A stretch of 42,731 nt of DNA from Actinomadura sp. CNU-125 (GTDB lineage Bacteria > Actinomycetota > Actinomycetes > Streptosporangiales > Streptosporangiaceae): the NCBI RefSeq assembly GCF_001942465.1, contig NZ_MKJY01000561.1, positions 1 to 42,731 of the forward strand, written 5' to 3'. A program made the position numbers and the translations under genes. Positions 16,067 to 24,022 of this stretch are shown piece by piece. Under the pieces are notes generated by a model. It ran no database searches. It saw only the letters and a program-made list of their open reading frames with translations, and was not told where the DNA came from. Within the stretch, counting starts at the first letter, position 1. Each line of letters opens with the position of its first letter.

Positions 16067-16912
16067 TCAGGCGGCGTAGTCGGGGTAGCCGTACCCGACG
16101 ACCTGCCCCTTGTCGCGGACCTTCTCCTTCACCTCGTTGTCAACGTTGCCGCCGATGCTGGTGATGGTCCCGTCCCCGTTGTCCTCGACGACCAGGCCGA
16201 CGTGGTCGATGTCGCCGATGCTGCCGTTCGAGCCGTCGCCCCAGTCGTAGAAGGCGAGCGCGCCGGGCTTCGGCTCGGTGCCCCAGCGTCCGGTGTCCTT
16301 GAACCAGGTGGCGTGCTGGGGGGTGTAGGCGTCCCAGCCCATGTTCTTTACGCCGGTCTGCGAGCCGAGCCAGGAGACGAACATGTCGCACCACGGAGCC
16401 CCGTTGTAGGCGGCGGTCGAGAAACCGCCGTCTCGGGTCGCCGTCGCCTCGGCGTGCGGGGTGGAGACGTACCAGTCATGGAACTTGGTCATGTTGCCAG
16501 GCCCCTCCTCCTTGATGCCGACCTGCTCCTTGGCCAGGTCGATCACCTCGGAGGCCTCGACGGCCTGCGGCTGCACCTTCCAGCCCTGTTCCCGCGCCTC
16601 GGCCAGCGTCATTCCCGTCGACGCCGACTTCTCGGAGATCTGGGACACCGCCGCGGCGTGCTTGACGTTCACCTGGTCCGCGAGGTCCTCGGTGGACGCG
16701 TTCGCACCGCCGAGCGGGTTGAAGACGGCCAGGCCCACGGCCCCGGCCAGCACCGCGCCGACGGCGACACCGGCGGCTCGCTCTTCGGGGTTCAGGCGCT
16801 TGACCGCGAGTTCGGGGGCGATTCGCTTGATGGCGCCCTGCGGGCCCTTGATCGTGGCCCTGGGGTTCATTCGCTTGACGGATTGCGTAAGTCGTTCGAA
16901 ACGACTGGTCAT
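16067..16912 (-). CDS. CHAP-domain cell-wall protein
   Basis: A 281-residue protein. A basic N-terminus (VKRMNPRATIKGPQG) leads to one hydrophobic helix (about residues 47-68, GVAVGAVLAGAVGLAVF), giving export or anchoring. The C-terminal part is a CHAP domain: Cys in NGAPWCDMFVSWLGS, His in GDIDHVGLVVEDN, and a downstream polar SIGGNV segment, as in Cys-His amidohydrolases/peptidases that cleave peptidoglycan peptides. ATG 16912 was chosen over the longer upstream frame because GGAGA precedes it and because the upstream frame is occupied by a c-di-AMP riboswitch. It is probably a monocistronic cell-wall hydrolase gene controlled by c-di-AMP. Confidence 0.9.
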   Translation of the reverse strand: MTSRFERLTQSVKRMNPRATIKGPQGAIKRIAPELAVKRLNPEERAAGVAVGAVLAGAVGLAVFNPLGGANASTEDLADQVNVKHAAAVSQISEKSASTGMTLAEAREQGWKVQPQAVEASEVIDLAKEQVGIKEEGPGNMTKFHDWYVSTPHAEATATRDGGFSTAAYNGAPWCDMFVSWLGSQTGVKNMGWDAYTPQHATWFKDTGRWGTEPKPGALAFYDWGDGSNGSIGDIDHVGLVVEDNGDGTITSIGGNVDNEVKEKVRDKGQVVGYGYPDYAA

Positions 16913-16935
16913 ACAGGGAATCTCCTCGTCTTCCA

Positions 16936-17068
16936 TGACGCCTACCGGGTTAGCTGTCGGATTCGGGCATGGAAGAGCCCTACGGCGCTCGCGCGCCGAT
17001 TCACCCCGTGGAACCTGGGTCCCCGGCTCCGCTCGGTCCCGACGGACCTGTGCGGACTCGGCCTTCAC
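16936..17068 (-). ncRNA. c-di-AMP riboswitch (ydaO-yuaA class) of the CHAP gene
   Basis: On the minus strand: GAAGGCCGAGTCC, CCGGGGACCCAGG, GGGGTGAATCGGC, GTAGGGC, and CCGACAGCTAACCCGGTAGGC in order, ending about 24 bases before the CHAP start. It is the best match to the class in the window together with the copy at 1320. Confidence 0.9.
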
Positions 17069-17516
17069 GCCGCGCAGGCGGCGCTGACTTGTCGGATTTC
17101 TCTGAGCGACTCTCGAAAGGGCGCGTACATGGCGCGCGTCGCGTGCGTGGTCCGCTCCGCGACCGTCGGCCATGCTCCTGGCACGGCCGGCCGCAACGCG
17201 TGGATCGCGCTGCGAGATGGGGTTGAAGGTACCAACAATCCCAAGGGAAGCAAACCGCCCCAAAATGGATCTTTCCCCTGGTCAAGCACCTTCCAAGAAG
17301 TCGCCAACCCCACCCCGGGAGGTTCTTCCCGACGCCCCTACCGCCGCCCCGGATCGCCGCCCGCGCACGGGTTCGCGTCCAGTTCCCACGACGGGAGACT
17401 CGTGATCGGCGAGCCGCTGCGACCCGCCTAGCTGCGCCGGATGTCGTCCACGACGGATCTTTGGAGTGAGACCCAAGTCACTCGCCGGCACGAGCCGGAA
17501 CAGTCCGTCGCCTCGG
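17069..17516 (-). promoter_or_regulatory. Promoter/leader region between nuoN end and the CHAP riboswitch
   Basis: About 450 bases without a gene. The region is less GC-rich around 17230-17300. On the minus strand a TTGACC element lies near 17282-17287 and could be a -35 box; no clear -10 box is seen at 17 bases. The remainder up to the nuoN stop contains no recognised gene and no strong terminator. Confidence 0.3.
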
Positions 17517-18902
17517 TCAACCCATGGTGAGCGCGACGCCGCTTCCGATGCCGAGGACCAGAGAACCGGCCGCTGCCAGGTAGGCCGTCCATTGGGCCGG
17601 GCGGTCCAGGGTGCCCTCCCATGTGGCGGCTCGCGAGAACACCGGAACGATCCAGCGCAGGTAGTAGAAGACGCTCGCGACAGAGTTGACCGCGGCGACC
17701 ACCGCGAGCCACGGGTGACCGCCGTCCAACGCCGCACCGAACATCAGCAACTTTCCGACGAACACGGCGGTCGGTGGGGTGCCGACCAGTCCCAACAGGC
17801 AGACGACGAGCGACGCGGCCAGGAGCCGGGAACGGCGCGCCAGCGCCGCGTAGGCCGCGAGGTCGTCCCGGCCGACGGCGATGACCACTGCGAATGCACC
17901 GAGGTTGGTGATCGCGTACGCGGCGAGGAAGAACAGCAGCGTGGGCTCGGCCAGGTCGGTGCGTCCGGCCACCGCGACCGGAACGAGCAGATACCCGGCC
18001 TGGCTGATGGTCGAGTACGCGAGCAGACGCCGGACGTTGTTCTGCATGAAGGCCGCGAGGTTGCCCAGCGTCATGGTCGCGGCGGCGATGATCGCGGCGA
18101 GCAGCGACCAGTCGTCCATGTCGGGGGCGAGCGCCTCGACGGCGAAGCGGTAGAGCGCGGCGAACGCTCCGATCTTCGGGACGGTCGTGACGAACGCCGC
18201 GACGACCGGGGGCGCCCCCTCGGTGACGTCCGGGATCCAGAAGTGCGCCGGGACGGCGCCCGCCTTGAACAGCAGGCCCGCGAGCAGGAGCACCACTCCG
18301 ACCATGACCGCGCCGCCCTGTGCCGCGCCGAGTTCCGTCCGCAGCATCCCGTAGCCCGTGCCGCGGCCGAGCCCGTACAGGAGCGTGACGCCGACCAGCA
18401 TGAGGATGCCCAGGAATGCGCCCATGAGAAAGTACTTGAGTGCCGCCTCGGTGCCCCGCGCGTCCTTCCCGAAGCCGGCGAGGGCGTACCCGGGGATGCC
18501 GGCGAGCAGGTACGCGGCGACCAGCACCAGGAGGTCGGACGCGGCTCCGAGCGTGATCGTGCCGAGTGCGGCCAGCAGGACGAGCACGTAGAACTCGCTC
18601 TCCCTGCGGTGGCCGCGCATCGGGACCAACGCGAGGACGAGCACGAGGAGCGCCGACGCGAGTACGACGATCCGCGTCACGTGCGTGACGGGATCGAGCA
18701 TGAACGCGCCGAACGTCATCGTGTCGGCCCGCCGGGCGGCGAGGGCGGCCGCCACGAGCCCGGCCGCCAGCGCGGCCGTGCACAGGACCGCCACGATCCA
18801 CTGGCGGGCCCGCGGCAGGAACGACCCGGTCAGCAGGCCGATCACGACCCCGCCGAGCAGGCACAGCTCGGGCAGGAGGTCTGCGGGATTCTCCCTCATC
18901 AT
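17517..18902 (-). CDS. nuoN: Complex I-like antiporter subunit NuoN
   Basis: A 461-residue, about 14-helix membrane protein of the Mrp/Nuo antiporter family, last gene of the operon. The conserved lysine region of helix 7 is present (LLFKAGAVPAHFWIPDVTEGAP), as is the helix-8 lysine (TTVPKIGAF). By eye the glutamate expected in helix 5 (the E of ELLSLPLY in well-studied NuoN) is absent: the region reads AAYLLAGIPGYALAGF. NuoN normally forms one of the proton channels of NADH:quinone oxidoreductase. ATG 18902 overlaps the nuoM stop. Family assignment is secure; loss of the glutamate may alter or abolish proton transfer in this subunit. Confidence 0.92.
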   Translation of the reverse strand: MMRENPADLLPELCLLGGVVIGLLTGSFLPRARQWIVAVLCTAALAAGLVAAALAARRADTMTFGAFMLDPVTHVTRIVVLASALLVLVLALVPMRGHRRESEFYVLVLLAALGTITLGAASDLLVLVAAYLLAGIPGYALAGFGKDARGTEAALKYFLMGAFLGILMLVGVTLLYGLGRGTGYGMLRTELGAAQGGAVMVGVVLLLAGLLFKAGAVPAHFWIPDVTEGAPPVVAAFVTTVPKIGAFAALYRFAVEALAPDMDDWSLLAAIIAAATMTLGNLAAFMQNNVRRLLAYSTISQAGYLLVPVAVAGRTDLAEPTLLFFLAAYAITNLGAFAVVIAVGRDDLAAYAALARRSRLLAASLVVCLLGLVGTPPTAVFVGKLLMFGAALDGGHPWLAVVAAVNSVASVFYYLRWIVPVFSRAATWEGTLDRPAQWTAYLAAAGSLVLGIGSGVALTMG

Positions 18903-20398
18903 CGGGCCACCAGGGAGATCACGACGGCCGAGAACGGTTCGATGACGTCCAGCAGGAACCGGGGCGCCACGCCGATGAGCACCGACAACGCCAGCGGGGG
19001 CGCGATCGCCGCGATCTCGCTCCGGCGCGCGTCGACGACCTGTGCGGTGAGCTCACCGGGTCCCCCGAGAACGGTGCGGTGCAGGAGACGCAGGAACAGC
19101 GCCGCCGTGATGAGGATGCCGAGGATCGCCAGGGCGCCGACCACGACGATCGCGGTGCCGCCGCTGCCGATCACTCCGGTGAAGATCTGGAACTCGGCGA
19201 TGAAGCCCGAGAGTCCGGGCAGTCCCAGGGAGGCGAACGCGCCGATGGCCACGAGTCCGGAGAAGATCGGGGCCACCGCGGCGATGCCGCCGAACCGTCC
19301 CATGTCATAGCTGTGCGTTCGGTCGTAGAGCACGCCGGCCAAGAGGAACAGGGCTCCGGTGACCAGGCCGTGGCTCACCATCTGCGTGACGGCCCCGGTC
19401 ACCGCCAGCCGACGCGCGGCCTCGTCTCCGACGGCACCGGCGGCGCCCAAGGCCACGATGATGTAGCCCATGTGGTTGACCGACGTGTAGGCGATCAGGC
19501 GTTTGAGGTTCTGCTGGGCGAACGCCACCAGCGCCCCGTACAGGACGCTGATCAGGCCGACGATGATGATCGCCCAGGCGTACCGCCGCCAGGCGTCCGG
19601 CAGCATCGGCATCGCGATGCGGACGAACCCGTAGGTGCCCATCTTCAGCAGGATTCCGGCGAGGATCGCCGATCCGGCGGCGGGCGCGTCGGTGTGCGCG
19701 GGCGGCAGCCAGGTGTGGAACGGCACGGTCGGCGTCTTGATCGCGAGGCCGATGCCGATCGCGAGCAGGACGAGCGCCGCGAGCCCCGGCGTTCCGGACA
19801 GCGGGGGCGTACGGGTGAGCTCGACCATGTCGAAGGTGTGCGGTTCCGCGCCCAGGTAGAGGCCGATGAAGCCGAGCAGCAGCGCGAGCGAGCCGAGGAA
19901 CGTGTAGAGGAAGAACTTCAGCGCCGACCGTCTCCTGTCGCCGTGCCCCCATCCAGCGATGACGAAGTACATGCCGACGATGGACAGGTCGAAGAAGACG
20001 AAGAACAGCAGTAGGTCGAGGGCCGCGAACAGTCCCAGTGAGACCGTCTGCAGGAACAGGAAGAGCGCCACGAAGGCCCTTACCTGCTCGGTCTGGCGCA
20101 GCGAGTAGATCGCGCAGACCAGGAACAGCAGTGAGGTGAGCGCCAGGAGCGGCAGCGACAGCCCGTCGACTCCGATGTGGTAGCCGGCGTTCACCGACGG
20201 GATCCAGCGGGCGTTGGTCTCGTAGGAGACGCCGCCGCTGTTTCCATGGCCGATCCACAGGACGACGACCAGGGCGAAGTCGGTGACGCACGCGGTGATC
20301 CAAGTCCAGATCACCGTCCGGTCGCCGGTTCTGGGGACGGCGTAGAGCCCGAGGGCGACGGCGAGCGGAAGGAAGATCACAACGGAGAGCACGTTCAC
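18899..20398 (-). CDS. nuoM: Complex I-like antiporter subunit NuoM
   Basis: A 499-residue membrane protein of about 14 helices. The helix-7 lysine motif is intact (AIKTPTVPFHTWLPPAHTDA) and helix 8 has GILLKMGTYGF. In helix 5 the usual glutamate (WEMMLVPMYF in the common form) is aspartate here: FFDLSIVGMYFVIAGWGH. GTG 20398 overlaps the nuoL stop (GTGA), so I chose it over the much longer upstream frame, which is nuoL read out of frame. It forms a proton channel in the membrane arm, between NuoL and NuoN in standard complex I. Confidence 0.93.
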   Translation of the reverse strand: MNVLSVVIFLPLAVALGLYAVPRTGDRTVIWTWITACVTDFALVVVLWIGHGNSGGVSYETNARWIPSVNAGYHIGVDGLSLPLLALTSLLFLVCAIYSLRQTEQVRAFVALFLFLQTVSLGLFAALDLLLFFVFFDLSIVGMYFVIAGWGHGDRRRSALKFFLYTFLGSLALLLGFIGLYLGAEPHTFDMVELTRTPPLSGTPGLAALVLLAIGIGLAIKTPTVPFHTWLPPAHTDAPAAGSAILAGILLKMGTYGFVRIAMPMLPDAWRRYAWAIIIVGLISVLYGALVAFAQQNLKRLIAYTSVNHMGYIIVALGAAGAVGDEAARRLAVTGAVTQMVSHGLVTGALFLLAGVLYDRTHSYDMGRFGGIAAVAPIFSGLVAIGAFASLGLPGLSGFIAEFQIFTGVIGSGGTAIVVVGALAILGILITAALFLRLLHRTVLGGPGELTAQVVDARRSEIAAIAPPLALSVLIGVAPRFLLDVIEPFSAVVISLVAR

Positions 20399-22268
20399 CT
20401 GACCAGGAGGACGATGGCGATGAGCACGGCGAAGAGAACGGCGGCCTGCGCGTAGTACGTGTGCACCTGTCCGGTCTGCGGGCGGCGCGCCAGTCCGCCG
20501 AGCCGGCGGATCGTTCCTCCGATGGCGTCGACCAGTCCGTCGACCCGTATCTCGGCCCCGCGGGCGACGAACGTCGCGGTGCCCTGCCCCACAGCGGCGA
20601 CCGCTCGCACGCCGCCGTCCACAACCCGGTCGTCGAACCGCGCGAGCGTCCGGGCGAGCGCGAAGACCGGGCGAGCGACGAGGACGTCCGCGAGGCGTTC
20701 GAGGTGAAGCCAGTGCAGGACGGGCGACGGCCACGCCGGCGGGTTCGTCGGGGACGGCGCACGAGAACCCATGTCACCGCGAGGACCAAGAGCGCGAGAC
20801 TGCCGGAGAGCACGAGTTCGGCGAGCCCGGGAAGCGGTTCGGAGCCGGTGCCGAGCAGCTCTTTCCACTCCGCGGCCACCGGAGGCATCTCGAGGAACGC
20901 CAGAACCGCGGCGGCCAGGGCGAGGACCGGCAACGGCAGGCGTTCGAGAAGACCGACGTGTCGTGTCCCGGTCTCCTCGGTGTCCGTACGCGTCAACGCG
21001 TCCGCCGGACGGCTCACCGCGACCAGCGCGCGGACCGCATAGCCCGTCGACAGCAACCCGGCGGCGAGCCCGACGGTGTACAGGGCGTACGACTGCTCCA
21101 GCGCCGCCGCGAGCACCGCGTCCTTGGTCGCCCACAGCGACAGCGGCGGCACGCCGGCGAGGGCGAGCGTCCCGGCCCCGAAGGTGATTCCGACCAGCCG
21201 GTACCGGCGGGCCGCGCCGTGCAGCTCGTCGAGGTCCTTGGTCCCGAGGGCGGCCAGCCACGCGCCGGCGCCAAGGAACAGCAGGCTCTTCACCGCGGCG
21301 TGCGCGACCAGCTGGGCGGTGCCGCCCGCGACTCCACCCGCTCCGGCGCCGAGGACCATGAAGCCGATCTGCGCGCACGTCGACGCCGCGAGCAGTTGTT
21401 TCAGGTCGCGCTGCGCCAGGGCGACCGCGCCCAGGAGGAGCGCGGTGAGCGCGCCCGCCCACGCGACGAGCGTCGCCGCCCAGCCGGTCGCGGCCAGCAG
21501 AGGCTGCAGACGCAGCAGCAGGTAGGCACCGGCGGCGACCATGGTGGCCGAGTGCAGCAGCGCGGAGACGGTGCTCGGGCCCGCCATCGCCCGGGACAGC
21601 CAGAAGGAGAAGGGAAGCTGCGCCGATTTGCCCAGGGCGGCCAGGACGACACCGGCGGCGATCAGGTCGCGCCAGTGCCCGTCGGCGGTCGCGAGCTCGT
21701 CGATGTTCAACGAGCCCGTCCCGGCGACGGCGGCACCGGCGGCGAAGTAGAGGCCCAGGTCGCCCGCGCGGGTGGTGATGAACGCGACGTCCGCGGAACC
21801 GACCCGTCCGGGATCGCACCACCAGAAGCCGATGAGCGCGTACGACATCGCGCCCATGACCTCCCACGCCATCAGCAGGACGGCGAGGTCGGTCGCGGTG
21901 ACCGTCACGAGCATGGCCCCGGTGAAGACCAGCAGCTGCCCGAAGAAGCGCGCCCGCGACTCGTCCGGCGCGGACTCGCTCGCGGCGAACGTGACGACGG
22001 CGAGGCTCACCGCCGCGACGGTGACGACGAGGACCGCGGACAGCCCGTCCACCGCCAGGCCTCCGGGCAGCCGGTCGAAGAGCGGGAACCGCGCCGACGG
22101 CCGGGCGAACGCCGCCGCGACGGCGAGCCCCAGGGTGGCGAGCATGGCGCCCACGGCGATCATCGGAGCCGGACGGTCCAGCCGACGCCCGACCGCGTAC
22201 CGTCCGGCCAGCAGGGACGCACCGGTCGCGATCGGGGCCACCGGTAGGAGCCAGCCGACGGCGTTCAT
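20395..22268 (-). pseudogene. nuoL: Complex I-like antiporter subunit NuoL, one frameshift near the 3' end
   Basis: The first 505 or so codons read MNAVGWLLPVAPIATG and contain the family signatures: helix 5 LLMAWEVMGAMSYALIGFWW with its glutamate, helix 7 LGKSAQLPFSFWLSRAMAGP with its lysine, and the helix-8 His region SALLHSATMVAAGAYL. Near 20750-20762 the frame shifts by one missing base; the next frame continues with VLHWLHLERLADVLVARP and the C-terminal lateral helix and anchor, ending LLFAVLIAIVLLVR-like at 20395. The restored protein would be about 625 residues, normal for NuoL. Both parts are well conserved, so a sequencing error is quite likely. Its start overlaps the nuoK stop (ATGA). 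Confidence 0.85.
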
Positions 22269-22570
22269 CCCCTGAGGTCCTCGGCGCTGTCGGTGACGTC
22301 CACGTCGCGAGCACGGAACAGGGCGGTCAGCACGGCGAAGCCCATCGCCATTTCGAGCGCCATCACCGTCACGGCCACGAGGACCAGGACCTGCCCGTCC
22401 GCCGTTCCCGGGGCGACGTAGAACCAGAACGCGGCGCCCGCGACCAGGACCGCGTTGATCATCAGCTCGAGTCCCATCATGAGCATGACGATCGACTGCT
22501 GGGACAGCGCGCCGTACAGGCCCACCGAGAACAGCGCGGCGGCGAGCAGGAGGAAGGACTCGAGGTTCAT
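22265..22570 (-). CDS. nuoK: Complex I-like subunit NuoK
   Basis: A 101-residue, three-helix membrane protein, exactly the usual NuoK length. The two buried glutamates needed for proton transfer in NuoK are present in MGLELMINA and VMALEMAMGF. The C-terminus DVTDSAEDLRG closely follows the family pattern. ATG 22570 overlaps the nuoJ stop by four bases and its own stop overlaps nuoL, so translation is coupled. Confidence 0.95.
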   Translation of the reverse strand: MNLESFLLLAAALFSVGLYGALSQQSIVMLMMGLELMINAVLVAGAAFWFYVAPGTADGQVLVLVAVTVMALEMAMGFAVLTALFRARDVDVTDSAEDLRG

Positions 22571-23115
22571 GGCGCGCCGCCGTCGCGCTCGGTGGGCGCG
22601 GCGGACGGACGGTCGTAGCGACCCCGGTCGGTCGCCAGCACGACCGCGGAGATCATCGTGGCGAGGATGGCGATCCCGATCACCATCATCACCAGCATTT
22701 TCGACTCCATGATCGCCTCGCCCAGCGAGAAGGTCGGGTCCGGCGGCGGCATCCCGCGCCGGTCCGGCCACCGGACGAGGAAGACGCCGGCCGCCATCGC
22801 CGCGAACGTCGCGATCGAGATGGCGAGGGCGCCGCGCTGGTTGTGCACCATCACCATCGGCATGAGCCCGCCGGGGTTCATCATGTACATGATCATGAAG
22901 ACCGCCATGATCAGCATTTCCATGATCATCATGAGTACGATCAGCACGCCGAGATAGTCGAGGTCGAGCAGCAGCAACTCTCCCCCGACGCACAGGAACG
23001 AGGCGAGCAGCGCGAACGTGGCCCGAGCCATCGAGTCCACGACGAAGACGGCCACCCCGAACCCGACCGCGCCCACGGCCAGGATCCAGGACACGATGGT
23101 CTGCATCTCGCTCAC
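22567..23115 (-). CDS. nuoJ: Complex I-like subunit NuoJ
   Basis: A 182-residue protein with five predicted helices. The family helix around FVVDSMARATFALLASFLCV and the glycine/aspartate region LDLDYLGVLIVL (helix 3, with the pi-bulge segment in known structures) are visible, followed by an unusually methionine-rich helix (MMIMEMLIMAVFMIMYMM). The many methionines are worth noting in a metal-related neighbourhood but also fit a helix in the membrane. ATG 23115 lies four bases after nuoH; GAGG-type sequence precedes it. Confidence 0.93.
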   Translation of the reverse strand: MSEMQTIVSWILAVGAVGFGVAVFVVDSMARATFALLASFLCVGGELLLLDLDYLGVLIVLMMIMEMLIMAVFMIMYMMNPGGLMPMVMVHNQRGALAISIATFAAMAAGVFLVRWPDRRGMPPPDPTFSLGEAIMESKMLVMMVIGIAILATMISAVVLATDRGRYDRPSAAPTERDGGAP

Positions 23116-23119
23116 CTCC

Positions 23120-24022
23120 TCAGGTCACGATCAAGATCCCGACGGCCAGCGCCTGCAGCAGCGTGGCCGGAATCAAGATCATCCAGGCCGCCGCCATAAA
23201 GCGGTCCATCCTGATCGCCGGCAGCCGACCCCGCATCCAGACCAGCAGGGCCAGCACCGCGACCGTCTTGATCAGTGACCATGCCCAGCCGGGGAGCCAC
23301 GGCCCCGCGCCGCCGCCGAGGAACAGCGGCACGGCCGCCGCCGCGGCGACCGCCAGAAGGGCGAGGCGGCCGGTGTGGAAAAGCAACCTGTCCGGACCCG
23401 ACAGCTCCGCCGGGACTCCACCCGCGATGTCGATCCCCAGCGGGTGACCCATCGGCCCCCAGAAGGCCATCGCGAGCGCCGACAGGAGATAGACCGCGAA
23501 CGCGACCGGCATCCAGACCACGAACCACAACCCGTCCTGGGCGGCGGCCACGTCCCCGAAGTCGAGCGACCCCGCCCCCAGCGCGACCGTGGCCAGGACG
23601 AACATGTGCGGCAGCTCGTACGCCAGCCCCTGGGCCAGGAAGCGGTAGCCCCCGATCAGCGGGAACGCCGAGTTGACACCCCATCCGGTGAGCCACAGCG
23701 AGGCCCACGCAAAGACCTCCATCGCGTTGAACCACACGATGCTCACCGGCAGGTCCCAGACGCTCGTCGCGCCGAGCGGGATCACCGTCGCCGCCAGAAG
23801 CGCCGCCGCCGGAAGGCCGACCACGCCGATCCGAACCAGCAGGATGTCGGGCGCGAACGGTCTCCGCCGCTGCTGCCCGAGGAGCCGGACGCCCTCGCGC
23901 AGCGGCGCCTCCAGGCCGTCTCCCGTGCGGAAAACCGAATCCATGGCGGCGGCCGAGTAGGTCAGCCCGGCCAGCAGCAACGGAACCGCCACAACGGCCC
24001 AGACGGGCGTCGCCTCACCCAC
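23120..24022 (-). CDS. nuoH: Complex I-like subunit NuoH
   Basis: A 300-residue, eight-helix membrane protein, slightly shorter than usual. APLREGVRLLGQQRRRPFAP matches the family segment around QPLADGLKLL at the quinone-side entrance, and ELPHMFVLATVALGAGSL plus GHPLGIDIAGGVPAEL correspond to the later loops that touch NuoB/NuoD and carry acidic residues. NuoH links the quinone site to the proton channels. GTG 24022 overlaps the end of the upstream His-rich gene by eight bases. The canonical GPNRVGP-type loop of helix 1-2 is replaced (MDSVFRTGDGLEAPL), so the quinone chamber may differ. Confidence 0.9.
   Translation of the reverse strand: MGEATPVWAVVAVPLLLAGLTYSAAAMDSVFRTGDGLEAPLREGVRLLGQQRRRPFAPDILLVRIGVVGLPAAALLAATVIPLGATSVWDLPVSIVWFNAMEVFAWASLWLTGWGVNSAFPLIGGYRFLAQGLAYELPHMFVLATVALGAGSLDFGDVAAAQDGLWFVVWMPVAFAVYLLSALAMAFWGPMGHPLGIDIAGGVPAELSGPDRLLFHTGRLALLAVAAAAAVPLFLGGGAGPWLPGWAWSLIKTVAVLALLVWMRGRLPAIRMDRFMAAAWMILIPATLLQALAVGILIVT

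Noticed and set aside
14091..16079. Long plus-strand open frame of about 660 codons antisense to VanW
   Set aside because: Composition is Arg/Gly/Pro-rich without motifs; it is the usual shadow of a high-GC gene, and VanW on the other strand has clear domains.
17466..19310. Plus-strand frame of about 610 codons antisense to nuoN and nuoM
   Set aside because: Charged low-complexity translation (His/Arg/Glu/Asp repeats) arising from the opposite strand of hydrophobic GC-rich codons; no start signal.
20958..22247. Plus-strand frame antisense to nuoL
   Set aside because: Same shadow effect; nuoL is unmistakable on the minus strand.
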